From Bradyrhizobium sp. CCGB01 (GTDB taxonomy: Bacteria > Pseudomonadota > Alphaproteobacteria > Rhizobiales > Xanthobacteraceae): a stretch of DNA of 64,000 nucleotides. Under the pieces are notes generated by a model. That model did not search any database, was not told the origin of the DNA, and saw nothing but the letters and a program-made list of their open reading frames with translations. Position 1 is the first letter of the stretch. The number at the start of each line of letters is the position of its first letter. The stretch is from the NCBI RefSeq assembly GCF_024199795.1, contig NZ_JANADK010000001.1:3162001-3226000 (forward strand). The letters run 5' to 3'. The position numbers and the translations under genes were made by a program. Shown piece after piece: positions 45,908 through 55,066 of this stretch.

Positions 45908-47163
45908 TGCAAAAGACAGCTCATATCATCGGCGCCGGAATTTCCGGCCTCTCCGCCGCCGTGCGGCTCGCCAATGCCGGCTACAAGGTCGCCGTGCACG
46001 AGGCGACGCACCAGGCCGGCGGCCGCTGCCGTTCCTATTTCGACGGCGCCACCAACCTCACCATCGACAACGGCAATCATCTGCTGCTGTCGGGCAACAG
46101 CCATGCGCGTGCCTATGCCCGCTCGATCGGCACCGAGGCGGGCCTCGTCGGCCCCGAACGCGCGCAGTTTCCGTTCGTCGATATCAAGACCGGGCAGCGC
46201 TGGCAGATCGATCTCGGCGATGGCCGGCTGCCGACCTGGGTGCTCGACGAGGGCCGCCGCGTTCCCGACACCGGCCTCACCGATTATCTCAAGCTGGCGC
46301 CGCTGATCTGGGCGTCGGAGGAGACGCTGGTCGGCAAGTCCATTCCTACCGAAGGCGTTCTCTATCAGCGCCTGGTGCAGCCGCTGCTGCTTGCGGCGCT
46401 CAACGTCGATCCGCCCGAGGGCTCGGCCGGACTTGCCGGCGCCATCGTGCGCGAGACGCTGCTGGCCGGCGGACAGGCCTGCCGTCCGCTGATCGCACGC
46501 GACGGTCTCAGCGCCGTGCTGATCGAGCCCGCCGTGAAATTCTTGACTGAGCGCGGTCACACCGTTCAGCTCGGCCATGAGCTGCGTTCGTTTGCGAGCA
46601 GCGACGGCAAGGTCGGCGCACTGAATTTCGGCGGCGAGGATGTGATCCAGCTCGGTGAGGGCGATGTCGTCGTGATGGCGGTGCCGCCGCGCGCCGCAGC
46701 TAGCCTGCTGCCCGGCTTGAAGACGCCGACCGAGTTCCGTGCCATCGTGAACGCGCATTTCCGGTTTGAGCCGCCGCCGGGCTCGGCGCCGATCCTCGGC
46801 GTGATCGGCGGCGTCGTGGAGTGGCTGTTCGCGTTCCCGAACCGGCTCTCCGTCACCATCAGCAACGGCGACCGTCTGGTCGACATGCCGCGCGAGGAAC
46901 TCGCGCAGGCGATCTGGAACGACGTCTGCGAGGCGGGCGGCGTATCCGGCGAGTTGCCCCCCTGGCAGATCGTGCGCGAGCGCCGTGCCACATTTGCGGC
47001 AACGCCAGCGCAAAATGCCCTGCGTCCGGGGCCGGTCACCGCGCTGAAAAACCTGTTCCTTGCCGGCGATTGGACTGCTACGGGATTGCCTGCAACCATC
47101 GAGGGATCGGTCCGGTCGGGTGATCGTGCCGCTGATCTGGTTTTGGCCGCAAAGCGGCCCTGA
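45907..47163 (+). CDS. hpnE: Hydroxysqualene dehydroxylase HpnE
   Basis: A 418-aa FAD-dependent amine-oxidase-fold enzyme. The dinucleotide-binding motif IIGAGISGLSAAVRLANAGYKV starts at residue 7, and the C-terminal FAD motif is LFLAGDWTATGLPATIEGSVRSG. HpnE reduces hydroxysqualene to squalene, completing the three-step bacterial squalene route. It abuts hpnD (TGATG) and is followed after a 51-bp gap by shc. Confidence 0.94.
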   Translation: MQKTAHIIGAGISGLSAAVRLANAGYKVAVHEATHQAGGRCRSYFDGATNLTIDNGNHLLLSGNSHARAYARSIGTEAGLVGPERAQFPFVDIKTGQRWQIDLGDGRLPTWVLDEGRRVPDTGLTDYLKLAPLIWASEETLVGKSIPTEGVLYQRLVQPLLLAALNVDPPEGSAGLAGAIVRETLLAGGQACRPLIARDGLSAVLIEPAVKFLTERGHTVQLGHELRSFASSDGKVGALNFGGEDVIQLGEGDVVVMAVPPRAAASLLPGLKTPTEFRAIVNAHFRFEPPPGSAPILGVIGGVVEWLFAFPNRLSVTISNGDRLVDMPREELAQAIWNDVCEAGGVSGELPPWQIVRERRATFAATPAQNALRPGPVTALKNLFLAGDWTATGLPATIEGSVRSGDRAADLVLAAKRP

Positions 47164-47214
47164 CGGGCATCGTCCCGGTCAAATTTCAATCGACTATCGG
47201 AGCAATCGAGCGAC

Positions 47215-49167
47215 ATGGATTCCGTGAACGCGACCAGCCGCGAGGCCCTGGAATCGAGCATTGCGTCGGCCACACAAGGCGTCCTCGGCTTCCAGCAATC
47301 CGACGGCCATTGGGTGTTCGAGCTCGAAGCCGACTGCACGATTCCGGCCGAATACATCCTGCTGCGCCATTATCTCGCCGAGCCGGTCGACACCGTGCTC
47401 GAGGCCAAGATCGGCAACTATCTGCGCCGCGTCCAGGGCGCCCACGGCGGCTGGCCGCTGGTGCATGACGGCGAGTTCGACATGAGCGCCAGCGTGAAGG
47501 CTTACTTCGCGCTGAAGATGATCGGCGACTCCGTCGACGCGCCGCACATGGTGCGTGCGCGCGAGGCGATCCATGCCCGTGGCGGCGCGATCAACAGCAA
47601 CGTCTTCACGCGCTTCCTTCTGGCGATGTTCGGCGTGGTGACCTGGCGCGCGGTGCCGGTGCTGCCGATCGAGATTGTGCTGCTGCCGTTCTGGTCGCCG
47701 TTCCACCTCAACAAGATCTCCTACTGGGCGCGCACCACCATGGTGCCGCTGATGGTGCTGGCCGCGCTGAAGCCGCGCGCGAAGAATCCGAAGGGCGTCG
47801 GGATCGACGAGCTGTTTCTCCAGGATCCGCGCTCGATCGGCATGACCGCGAAAGCGCCGCACCAGAGCATGGCGTGGTTCGTGCTGTTCCGCGCGCTCGA
47901 CGGCATCTTGCGCGTGATCGAGCCGATGTTTCCGAAGAGCCTGCGCAAGCGCGCGATCGATGCGGCGCTCGCCTTCACCGAGGAGCGGCTCAACGGCGAG
48001 GACGGCATGGGCGCGATCTATCCGCCCATGGCCAACATCGTCATGATGTACGACGCGCTCGGCAAGGACGAGAACTTCCCGCCGCGCGCGATCACGCGCC
48101 GGGGCATCGACAAGCTGCTCGTGATTGGCGACGACGAAGCCTACTGCCAGCCCTGCGTCTCTCCGGTGTGGGATACGACGCTGACGGCCCACGCGCTGCT
48201 GGAGGCCGGCGGCGACACGGCGGTGCCGGCGGCCAAGCAGGGCCTCGACTGGCTGATCCCGAAGCAGGAGCTCGAGGTGAAGGGCGACTGGGCGGTGAAG
48301 CGGCCCGACGTGCGCCCGGGCGGCTGGGCCTTCCAGTACAACAATGCCCATTATCCCGATCTCGACGACACCGCGGTGGTGGTGATGTCGATGGACCGCA
48401 TGCGACGGGAGCACGGAGCGACCGGCTATGATGCCGCGATCGACCGCGGCCGGGAGTGGATCGAGGGCATGCAGAGCGACGACGGCGGCTGGGCTGCCTT
48501 CGACGTGAACAACCTCGAATATTACCTGAACAACATTCCGTTCTCTGACCATGGCGCGCTGCTCGATCCGCCGACCGAGGACGTCACCGCGCGCTGCATC
48601 TCCATGCTGGCCCAGCTCGGCGAGACCGAGAAGACCAGCAAGCATGTCGCCGACGGGGTCGCCTACCTCAGGAAGACCCAGCACCCGGAAGGGTCCTGGT
48701 ACGGCCGCTGGGGCATGAACTTCATCTATGGAACCTGGTCGGTGCTGTGTTCCCTGAACATGGCCGGGGTCAGCCACAGCGACCCCATGATTCGCAAAGC
48801 CGCCGACTGGCTGTCGTCCATCCAGAACGACGACGGCGGCTGGGGCGAGGACGCCGTCAGCTACCGGCTGGATTACAAGGGCTGGGAGGCCGCCCCCTCG
48901 ACCGCCTCGCAAACGGCATGGGCCTTGCTTGCCCTGATGGCAGCTGGCGAGGTTGATCACCCGGCCGTCGCCCGCGGGGTGGAGTACCTGATTGCAACAC
49001 AGAACAAAAAAGGACTCTGGGACGAGCAGCGGTACACCGCCACGGGCTTTCCCCGTGTATTCTATCTACGATATCATGGTTACCCGAAGTTCTTTCCGCT
49101 GTGGGCACTGGCTCGGTATCGGAACTTGCGGAGCACCAACAGCAGGGTGGTAGGGGTCGGAATGTGA
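47215..49167 (+). CDS. shc: Squalene-hopene cyclase
   Basis: A 650-aa membrane-associated triterpene cyclase (also called hpnF) that converts squalene to hopene and hopanol in a proton-initiated polycyclisation. The catalytic acid motif D382-L-D384-D-T-A is intact (YPDLDDTAVVV), D384 being the expected proton donor. Repeated QW-type motifs are seen (QSDDGGWAAF, QNDDGGWGEDA, QNKKGLWDEQ). Length is normal. It ends in a GTGA overlap with hpnG, so the two are translationally coupled. Confidence 0.97.
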   Translation: MDSVNATSREALESSIASATQGVLGFQQSDGHWVFELEADCTIPAEYILLRHYLAEPVDTVLEAKIGNYLRRVQGAHGGWPLVHDGEFDMSASVKAYFALKMIGDSVDAPHMVRAREAIHARGGAINSNVFTRFLLAMFGVVTWRAVPVLPIEIVLLPFWSPFHLNKISYWARTTMVPLMVLAALKPRAKNPKGVGIDELFLQDPRSIGMTAKAPHQSMAWFVLFRALDGILRVIEPMFPKSLRKRAIDAALAFTEERLNGEDGMGAIYPPMANIVMMYDALGKDENFPPRAITRRGIDKLLVIGDDEAYCQPCVSPVWDTTLTAHALLEAGGDTAVPAAKQGLDWLIPKQELEVKGDWAVKRPDVRPGGWAFQYNNAHYPDLDDTAVVVMSMDRMRREHGATGYDAAIDRGREWIEGMQSDDGGWAAFDVNNLEYYLNNIPFSDHGALLDPPTEDVTARCISMLAQLGETEKTSKHVADGVAYLRKTQHPEGSWYGRWGMNFIYGTWSVLCSLNMAGVSHSDPMIRKAADWLSSIQNDDGGWGEDAVSYRLDYKGWEAAPSTASQTAWALLALMAAGEVDHPAVARGVEYLIATQNKKGLWDEQRYTATGFPRVFYLRYHGYPKFFPLWALARYRNLRSTNSRVVGVGM

Positions 49168-49913
49168 CTTTGGGGACGGGGGACTATATTACCGTGGGTA
49201 ATGCCATCGACCCGCGGCCGATACTGATCGTGACCGGACTGGTCCAGGAGGCCCGCATCGCGGCCGGGCCGGGGATGGCGGTCATTTGTTCGTCGAGCAG
49301 CCCGACCCAGTTACGGGCGCTGCTGACGGTGGTGGATCCCAATACGATTCGCGGCGTGATCTCGTTCGGCGTGGCCGGCGGGCTCGACCCGACGCTGCGC
49401 TCCGGCGACGTCGTGCTGGCGACCGAGGTGCTCTCCGGCGATACCCGCTGGGCCGCCGGCCTGTCGCTCGGCGACGACCTGATCGACCGCCTGACCTCGG
49501 GCCGCCGCCGCGTGGTGCGCGGCAGCCTGGCCGGTGCCGAGGAAGTGGTCACGGGGCGCTCCTGCAAGGCGGCGCTGCATTCGGAGACGGGAGCGGCTGC
49601 CGTCGACATGGAAAGCCACATCGCGGCTGCCTACGCCGCCGAGGCGGGGCTGCCCTTTGCCGCGGTCCGCGTCATCAGCGATCCGGCCCATCGCGCGCTG
49701 CCGGCGCTCGCCCGCGCCGCGATCAAGCCGAACGGCCAGATCGATCTCGCCGCCGTGCTGCGCGGCATCGTGCGCAATCCAACGACGCTGCATGCACTGG
49801 TCTCGACCGGCATCGACTTCAACCGCGCGCTGCGTAGCTTGCGCGGCTGCCGCGACTATCTGATCGGCACCGAGCTCGTCGAGAGCGAGGCCCTGGTCTC
49901 CAAGGCGGCCTGA
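49164..49913 (+). CDS. hpnG: Adenosylhopane nucleosidase HpnG
   Basis: A 249-aa nucleoside phosphorylase-fold enzyme (PNP/UDP phosphorylase superfamily) that removes adenine from adenosylhopane to give ribosylhopane. Landmarks are GVISFGVAGGLDPTLRSGDVVLAT near the N-terminus and the conserved AAAVDMESHIAAAYAAEAGLPFAAVRVISD segment with the catalytic Asp/Glu region. GTG 49164 is chosen because it overlaps the shc stop (GTGA); an earlier frame opening at 49101 lies inside shc. It is the last gene of the operon, closed by the terminator at 49937-49971. Confidence 0.93.
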   Translation: MTLGTGDYITVGNAIDPRPILIVTGLVQEARIAAGPGMAVICSSSSPTQLRALLTVVDPNTIRGVISFGVAGGLDPTLRSGDVVLATEVLSGDTRWAAGLSLGDDLIDRLTSGRRRVVRGSLAGAEEVVTGRSCKAALHSETGAAAVDMESHIAAAYAAEAGLPFAAVRVISDPAHRALPALARAAIKPNGQIDLAAVLRGIVRNPTTLHALVSTGIDFNRALRSLRGCRDYLIGTELVESEALVSKAA

Positions 49914-49936
49914 GCGGGTTCGTCGAGCTGACAAAG

Positions 49937-49971
49937 AAAAGGCCCGGTCGCCGATAGCGACCGGGCCTTTT
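49937..49971. terminator. Rho-independent terminator of the hpn operon
   Basis: AAAAGGCCCGGTCGC / GCGACCGGGCCTTTT form a long perfect stem with a 5-nt loop, ending in TTTT on the plus strand, 23 bp beyond the hpnG stop. Confidence 0.9.
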
Positions 49972-49990
49972 GGCTCTGAAGCGTCACTTC

Positions 49991-50022
49991 GTAGGATGGG
50001 TTGAGCCCTTGCGAAACCCATC
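49991..50022. repeat. REP flanking the RAYT gene, left copy
   Basis: 32-bp element starting GTAGGATGGGTTGAGC and ending GAAACCCATC, itself an imperfect hairpin (GATGGGTT / AACCCATC). It is the inverted partner of 50593-50624, agreeing at 31 of 32 positions by direct comparison. Confidence 0.9.
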
Positions 50023-50031
50023 TCTTCCCGA

Positions 50032-50565
50032 TCATCGCTCTCCGTAATCGCGGCCATCATCTGACTGATCGCCCGCCCAATCGGCTGGATAGTTGCCAAG
50101 CTCCACGTGACGATGAAACGAGGACGGCGCCCAGTCGCGTACCCGGTCTACGAGCCTGTGCTTGACCGGATTGATATGAACATAGTCGACATGCCGGGCG
50201 AAATCGACTTCGTCGCGAATCGTATGCTCCCAATATCTGCGTTGCCAGATGCCCCGTTCACCTCTGGCTGAACGGCTTTGGGATATCCTTTCGTTTCGCG
50301 CCAGACGGCGAGAAAAGGTAGACTTGATCAACTGCCAGCGCATTGCAAAATCGGCGTCACCTTCGGGTAACGTCCATACGGTGTGAAGGTGATCAGGTAA
50401 CACCACGATGGCATCGATCGTGAACGGGTGACGCTGGTGCGTCTCGCGAAACGCCGCGCGCAACAGCTCGACGTGATCTGTCAGCAAACGATAGCTTCCG
50501 CTCCGCCAGATTGACGTGAAGAAGAAGCATCCGCCCGGAACGAAGTTGCGACGGTACGCGGTCAT
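50032..50565 (-). CDS. REP-associated tyrosine transposase (RAYT)
   Basis: A 177-aa Y1 single-strand transposase of the IS200/IS605-related RAYT family, the domesticated transposase linked to REP palindromes. The HUH metal motif is H59-L-H61 in LPDHLHTVW and the nucleophile is Y128 in DYVHINPVKHRLV. Length and motifs are intact, so it could be active. It is bracketed by inverted REPs at 49991-50022 and 50593-50624, sitting between the hpn operon terminator and an outer-membrane-protein gene. Its presumed role is cleaving and moving REP hairpins. Confidence 0.92.
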   Translation of the reverse strand: MTAYRRNFVPGGCFFFTSIWRSGSYRLLTDHVELLRAAFRETHQRHPFTIDAIVVLPDHLHTVWTLPEGDADFAMRWQLIKSTFSRRLARNERISQSRSARGERGIWQRRYWEHTIRDEVDFARHVDYVHINPVKHRLVDRVRDWAPSSFHRHVELGNYPADWAGDQSDDGRDYGER

Positions 50566-50592
50566 GACGGGATGTTACCACCGAACAAGCAC

Positions 50593-50624
50593 GATGGGTT
50601 TCGCAAGAGCTCAACCCATCCTAC
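50593..50624. repeat. REP flanking the RAYT gene, right copy
   Basis: Inverted copy of the left REP: GATGGGTTTCGCAAGAGC ... ending CAACCCATCCTAC. It differs at only one base from the left copy when compared as reverse complement. Confidence 0.9.
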
Positions 50625-50652
50625 GTGCTGTCACCGTAATTCGAGCGAGGAC

Positions 50653-50754
50653 ATGGGACTGGCTCTGCGCATTCTGTTTGGCGCGACGTTCACGCTGGCC
50701 ATGATTGCGTTCGGATGCCATTTCGCGACCAGGGACATGCAAGACGGCAGCTAG
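50653..50754 (+). CDS. Possible 33-aa membrane peptide
   Basis: A short frame with one hydrophobic helix (LALRILFGATFTLAMIAFGC) and a charged tail (HFATRDMQDGS). An AGCGAGG lies just before the ATG. It is too short to judge by composition and no family is recognised. Listed as a weak candidate only. Confidence 0.3.
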   Translation: MGLALRILFGATFTLAMIAFGCHFATRDMQDGS

Positions 50755-51176
50755 GCAGAAGGCGCAGCGCACTGGATATCGCTATGATGTCCTCCGCTTG
50801 ATCGGCGTCGGCTCAAGCAGCGCGTCGTCGCTGCAGGCAATGCTCGTCCGCCCATTCGTCCAAGCAAGGCGCGAAGGCAACGCATGCTTCGCGCATGCGC
50901 GAGTGTCTCAACACGCGCACGAATACGAGCGCCTTCACTCAGAAACGCTGCAGCTGAGGCCGTGTCGATTCGTTCGTTATCGTCAGCCTGTTCACTGCAC
51001 GGCTGCCGTCAGTGAAGTCGCGTGCGCGCGTTGAGAAGCGTTGCGCGCGAATTTCTGTTCGCCTGTTTCGAAACGACAGCAGTGTTGCGCGAGTGCACTA
51101 GGCGCGGGGGTTCCATGACCCGTACTACCACTGGGTGAATGGCCATTGGCCGGAATTTTGGAAGTCCGAGGAAGTC
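50755..51176. other. Intergenic, no gene seen
   Basis: 422 bp upstream of the Omp gene. It is rich in short CGCG/GCATGCGCG runs. No motif I recognise. Confidence 0.4.
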
Positions 51177-51923
51177 ATGAAAACGAAACTTGCAGCCGCC
51201 GCTCTTCTTCTTGCATCAACGAGCCTGAGCTTCGCGGCCGATCTGGCCACCAAGGCCCCGTACGCCCCCGCCGCCGTGTGGTCGTGGACCGGATTCTATC
51301 TCGGCGGCAATGTCGGCGCCGGCTGGGGCACCACGGAATCCACTCTGGCTTCGGTCAATGGCGCCCTCGGCGCGGTCCCCGTCGGCACTGCTCTCTCACA
51401 GAACAGCCGCAGCGGTTTCCTGGGCGGCGGTCAGCTCGGTTACAACTGGCAGAGCGGCTGGGTCGTGTTCGGCGTCCAGGGTGACATCTCCGGATTGGAC
51501 GTGAAGGGCTCGACGACGTGCGTCGGCTTTGTGACCTGCACCACGAAGAGCGATTGGCTGGCGACCGTCACGGGCCGCATCGGTGGTGTGGTGGCTGATC
51601 GCACGCTGGTTTACGCGAAGGGCGGCGCAGCCTGGATGCACACCAACGATTCGATCGGCGTCCCGGGCGTGTTCGAGTCGCGCTCGAGTTCGACGCCGCT
51701 CGGCTGGGTGCTCGGCCTCGGCGCCGAATATGCCTTCGACCACAATTGGAGCGCCTTCATCGAATACAACTACATCGAGTTCGACAAGAAGACCGCCGTC
51801 TGGGATTTGTCACCGCTGGCGGGTGCCACGACGATTGCGAACGTCGACATCAAGAACAAGCTGTCGATCGCCAAGATCGGCGTGAACTACAAGTTCGGCG
51901 GCCCGGTCGTCGCGCGCTACTGA
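51177..51923 (+). CDS. Outer-membrane beta-barrel protein, Omp25/Omp31 type
   Basis: A 248-aa small porin-like outer-membrane protein of the rhizobial Omp25/Omp31 family. The signal peptide (KTKLAAAALLLASTSLSFA, cut before ADLATKAP) is followed by WTGFYLGGNVGAGWG, the typical family opening. Alternating hydrophobic strands follow, and the chain ends in an aromatic-rich strand (IGVNYKFGGPVVARY), as barrel proteins require. ATG 51177 follows GAGGAAGTC. A terminator follows its stop. Multiple paralogues are usual in this genus. Confidence 0.9.
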   Translation: MKTKLAAAALLLASTSLSFAADLATKAPYAPAAVWSWTGFYLGGNVGAGWGTTESTLASVNGALGAVPVGTALSQNSRSGFLGGGQLGYNWQSGWVVFGVQGDISGLDVKGSTTCVGFVTCTTKSDWLATVTGRIGGVVADRTLVYAKGGAAWMHTNDSIGVPGVFESRSSSTPLGWVLGLGAEYAFDHNWSAFIEYNYIEFDKKTAVWDLSPLAGATTIANVDIKNKLSIAKIGVNYKFGGPVVARY

Positions 51924-51955
51924 TCTTCTGACGTACCTGTTCCAGTCGAAACTGG

Positions 51956-51986
51956 GCCCGGCCGCGACAAGCGGTCGGGCTTTTTT
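51956..51986 (+). terminator. Rho-independent terminator of the Omp gene
   Basis: GCCCGGCCGC / GCGGTCGGGC stem with loop GACAA, followed by TTTTTT. Confidence 0.88.
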
Positions 51987-52331
51987 CGTTCGCATCCGTC
52001 AGTTTGCTTCGCTGAATCGCTGGAGAAGCCGGGGATGTCCGCCTGATGAACCGGGGTGCGGCTCAAGGCAACGAATGCCTGAAAATGAGGGTGGACTGCA
52101 CCCTGAAGTGAGACGCGATAATTGCAGTGATGGGCGCGCCGACTGTGTTACCGAAGCCTGCCTGCTTCGTAGTCGCGAAGTATCTGGCTCAGCATGATGT
52201 TAGCATCGCTCGTCCATTGGATTTCGGGACAACAGGGACTTCGCGTTTCGAATAAGGCGATGAGCCGGCGCCACTTTCGAATGGGGCCAGCATTGCTCTG
52301 CTCTTTCCGCTGCGGCTCGAGTTGAATAAAC

Positions 52332-52364
52332 AAAAAGGCCCGGTCGCGGGGCGACCTGGCCTTT
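52332..52364. terminator. Bidirectional terminator after hpnH
   Basis: AAAAAGGCCCGGTCGC / GCGACCTGGCCTTTT stem with loop GGG and one mismatch. T-runs are present on both strands, so it can end minus-strand hpnH transcripts. Confidence 0.8.
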
Positions 52365-52379
52365 TCTTTTTTGGGGTCC

Positions 52380-52462
52380 GTAGCCCGGATGGAGCGAAGC
52401 GCAATCCGGGGCTTGGCAACACGGAGAGACTGTCCCGGATTTCGCTTGCGCTCCATCCGGGC
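52380..52462. repeat. GTAG-type palindromic intergenic repeat
   Basis: Left arm GTAGCCCGGATGGAGCGAAG and right arm ending CGCTCCATCCGGGC form an extended imperfect hairpin. Same family as 7806-7878 and 62783-62863. Confidence 0.8.
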
Positions 52463-52478
52463 GACAGGCCGTCCCGCT

Positions 52479-53639
<1,161 letters not shown>

Positions 53640-53675
53640 TACGAGTTTCTTTCTGGGCTTGATATTTCGGGTGGG

Positions 53676-54602
53676 TCAGCTCGCAGCCAGTTCGGCCGGA
53701 AGCCGGAATTCGATGTTTTCCTCGCGGCCCGGCAGCACCGAGACCTTGACCGGTCCGATCCGCCGCATCGCTTCGATCACGTCATCCACGAGTACCTCGG
53801 GCGCCGAGGCGCCAGCCGTGACGCCAACGGTCCTGGCATCTTTCAACCACTCCGGATTGAGTGCGCTGCCGTCGGCAATCAAATAACTCGCGACGCCGGC
53901 CTCAGTGCCGATTTCGCGGAGCCGGTTCGAGTTCGAGCTATTGGCGGCGCCCACCACCAAGATCACGTCGACCAGCTTGCTCAAGTCCCTTACCGCAGAT
54001 TGGCGGTTCTGTGTCGCATAGCAGATATCCCGGATATCCGGACCTTGAATATCTGTAAAGCGGGCCTGGAGGGCCGCAATGATGTCCTTGGTGTCGTCGA
54101 CCGACAGGGTGGTCTGGGTGATGTAGGCCACTGGCGTATCTGCGGGCAGCGTCAGGGCCTTAACCTCTTGAACGCTCTGGACAAGATGCACCGGGGCGGG
54201 AACCTGGCCCATCGTGCCCTCGACCTCGGGGTGGCCGGCATGGCCGATCAGGATCAAAGTGCGCCCCTTGGTGATGTAGCGCTTCCCCTGATTGTGAACT
54301 TTCGTGACCAGCGGACAGGTGGCATTGAGCACCGGAAGGTCGCGCGCGGCGGCCTCTTCCTCGACGCTGCGGGCGACGCCATGGGCGCTGAAAACGGTCA
54401 CCGCCTTCGGCGGCACCTCGGACAGTTCCTCGACGAAGATCGCGCCTTTGTTCTTCAGGCTCTCGACCACGTATTTGTTGTGCACGATCTCATGGCGCAC
54501 GTAGACGGGCGGGCCGTACTTCTCCAGCGCCCGTTCCACGATTTCGATCGCACGCACCACGCCCGCGCAAAAGCCGCGCGGCTGCGCTAGATAAACTTCC
54601 AT
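53676..54602 (-). CDS. ispH: 4-hydroxy-3-methylbut-2-enyl diphosphate reductase
   Basis: A 308-aa iron-sulfur enzyme that makes isopentenyl and dimethylallyl diphosphate in the last MEP-pathway step. The three cluster Cys residues C12 (in [11 protein letters not shown]), C96 (in [11 protein letters not shown]) and C194 (in [12 protein letters not shown]) are all present. ATG 54602 is chosen because the protein then starts at the family sequence [11 protein letters not shown]; an earlier frame at 54620 adds a non-family leader. It is first in an operon with hpnH, tying isoprenoid supply to hopanoid synthesis. Confidence 0.96.
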   Translation of the reverse strand: MEVYLAQPRGFCAGVVRAIEIVERALEKYGPPVYVRHEIVHNKYVVESLKNKGAIFVEELSEVPPKAVTVFSAHGVARSVEEEAAARDLPVLNATCPLVTKVHNQGKRYITKGRTLILIGHAGHPEVEGTMGQVPAPVHLVQSVQEVKALTLPADTPVAYITQTTLSVDDTKDIIAALQARFTDIQGPDIRDICYATQNRQSAVRDLSKLVDVILVVGAANSSNSNRLREIGTEAGVASYLIADGSALNPEWLKDARTVGVTAGASAPEVLVDDVIEAMRRIGPVKVSVLPGREENIEFRLPAELAAS

Positions 54603-54786
54603 AGGACGCCCATCACGCAAGTTGCATCAATCCGCTTCTCAAGTCCCCGGCGGCACCTCGATACTGCCCAATGAGTTGCAATAACCGCACCATTGGTTTC
54701 GCACACGCGGTAACTGACCACCCAAACTGGGCCACGGCGCATGGAGGCACAGCACTTTGTGTCAAAAAATCGGCAAAAAGGAAAGG

Positions 54787-54801
54787 CCGGGTGAAACCCG
54801 G
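54787..54801 (-). promoter_or_regulatory. Leader hairpin upstream of ispH, terminator-like
   Basis: CCGGGT / ACCCGG stem with a 3-nt loop. On the minus strand it is followed by U-rich sequence (CCTTTCCTTTTTGCC and ATTTTTTG). It lies between the predicted ispH promoter and its start. An attenuator or leader structure is possible. Confidence 0.4.
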
Positions 54802-54825
54802 GTTCCGCGCCGGTCCGATTTCATG

Positions 54826-54858
54826 GTATTATAATACAGTAATTGCTGTGAGCAAAAT
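54826..54858 (-). promoter_or_regulatory. Predicted sigma-70 promoter for ispH-hpnH
   Basis: On the minus strand, TTGCTC and TATAAT are separated by 16 bp, a good sigma-70 match. The -10 lies in a perfect 12-bp palindrome, GTATTATAATAC (54826-54837). It is about 220 bp upstream of the ispH ATG, giving a long leader. Confidence 0.5.
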
Positions 54859-54876
54859 GGCGACATTTGTGCTCAC
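54848..54876. promoter_or_regulatory. 29-bp palindrome overlapping the ispH promoter
   Basis: GTGAGCA and TGCTCAC arms are perfect, and the interior (AAAATGGCGACATTTG) is also largely symmetric (AATG / CATT). It covers the -35 region of the predicted ispH promoter, the place where a repressor would sit. No regulator is identified. Confidence 0.5.
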
Positions 54877-55008
54877 CTCTTCGTCACTTTCCCGCCTCAA
54901 CTCCCCGGCTATACCGACCGCCCCGCATGATTTTGCCACGGTCTTTCGCCGTTTACCTCGAACCTTCGTGCGGCGAGAGCCACTCAAAACAGCAATAGGT
55001 TTCGCCCG

Positions 55009-55033
55009 GGAACTCCGATAAAGAGCGGGCGTT
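55009..55033 (+). promoter_or_regulatory. EcfG-type general stress promoter for hpnN
   Basis: GGAAC (55009-55013), 16 bp, then CGTT (55030-55033): an exact match to the alphaproteobacterial EcfG/SigT consensus. It lies 33 bp before the hpnN start, allowing a leader of roughly 25 nt. No comparable match was seen upstream of hpnP or hpnC. Confidence 0.7.
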
Positions 55034-55066
55034 TCCGGCAAGCTGTTAACACTAGAAAGAAAAGAT

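Larger units (their letters stand above)
51924..52478. other. Intergenic between Omp and hpnH genes
   Basis: 555 bp holding two terminators (51956-51986 and 52332-52364) and one GTAG-type repeat (52380-52462). Short minus-strand frames cross the repeat and terminator and are not supported as genes. Confidence 0.5.
54603..55066. promoter_or_regulatory. Divergent promoter region, ispH-hpnH / hpnN
   Basis: 464 bp without a gene. It contains a minus-strand sigma-70-like promoter with a 29-bp palindrome, a leader hairpin for ispH, and an EcfG-type promoter for hpnN. All are described as separate entries. Confidence 0.6.

Noticed and set aside
50705..51034. 109-aa plus-strand frame before the Omp gene
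   Set aside because: Starts inside another candidate, with no ribosome site and no recognisable features.
52148..52456. 102-aa minus-strand frame downstream of hpnH
   Set aside because: Runs through the terminator and the GTAG-type repeat, so most of it is repeat sequence.
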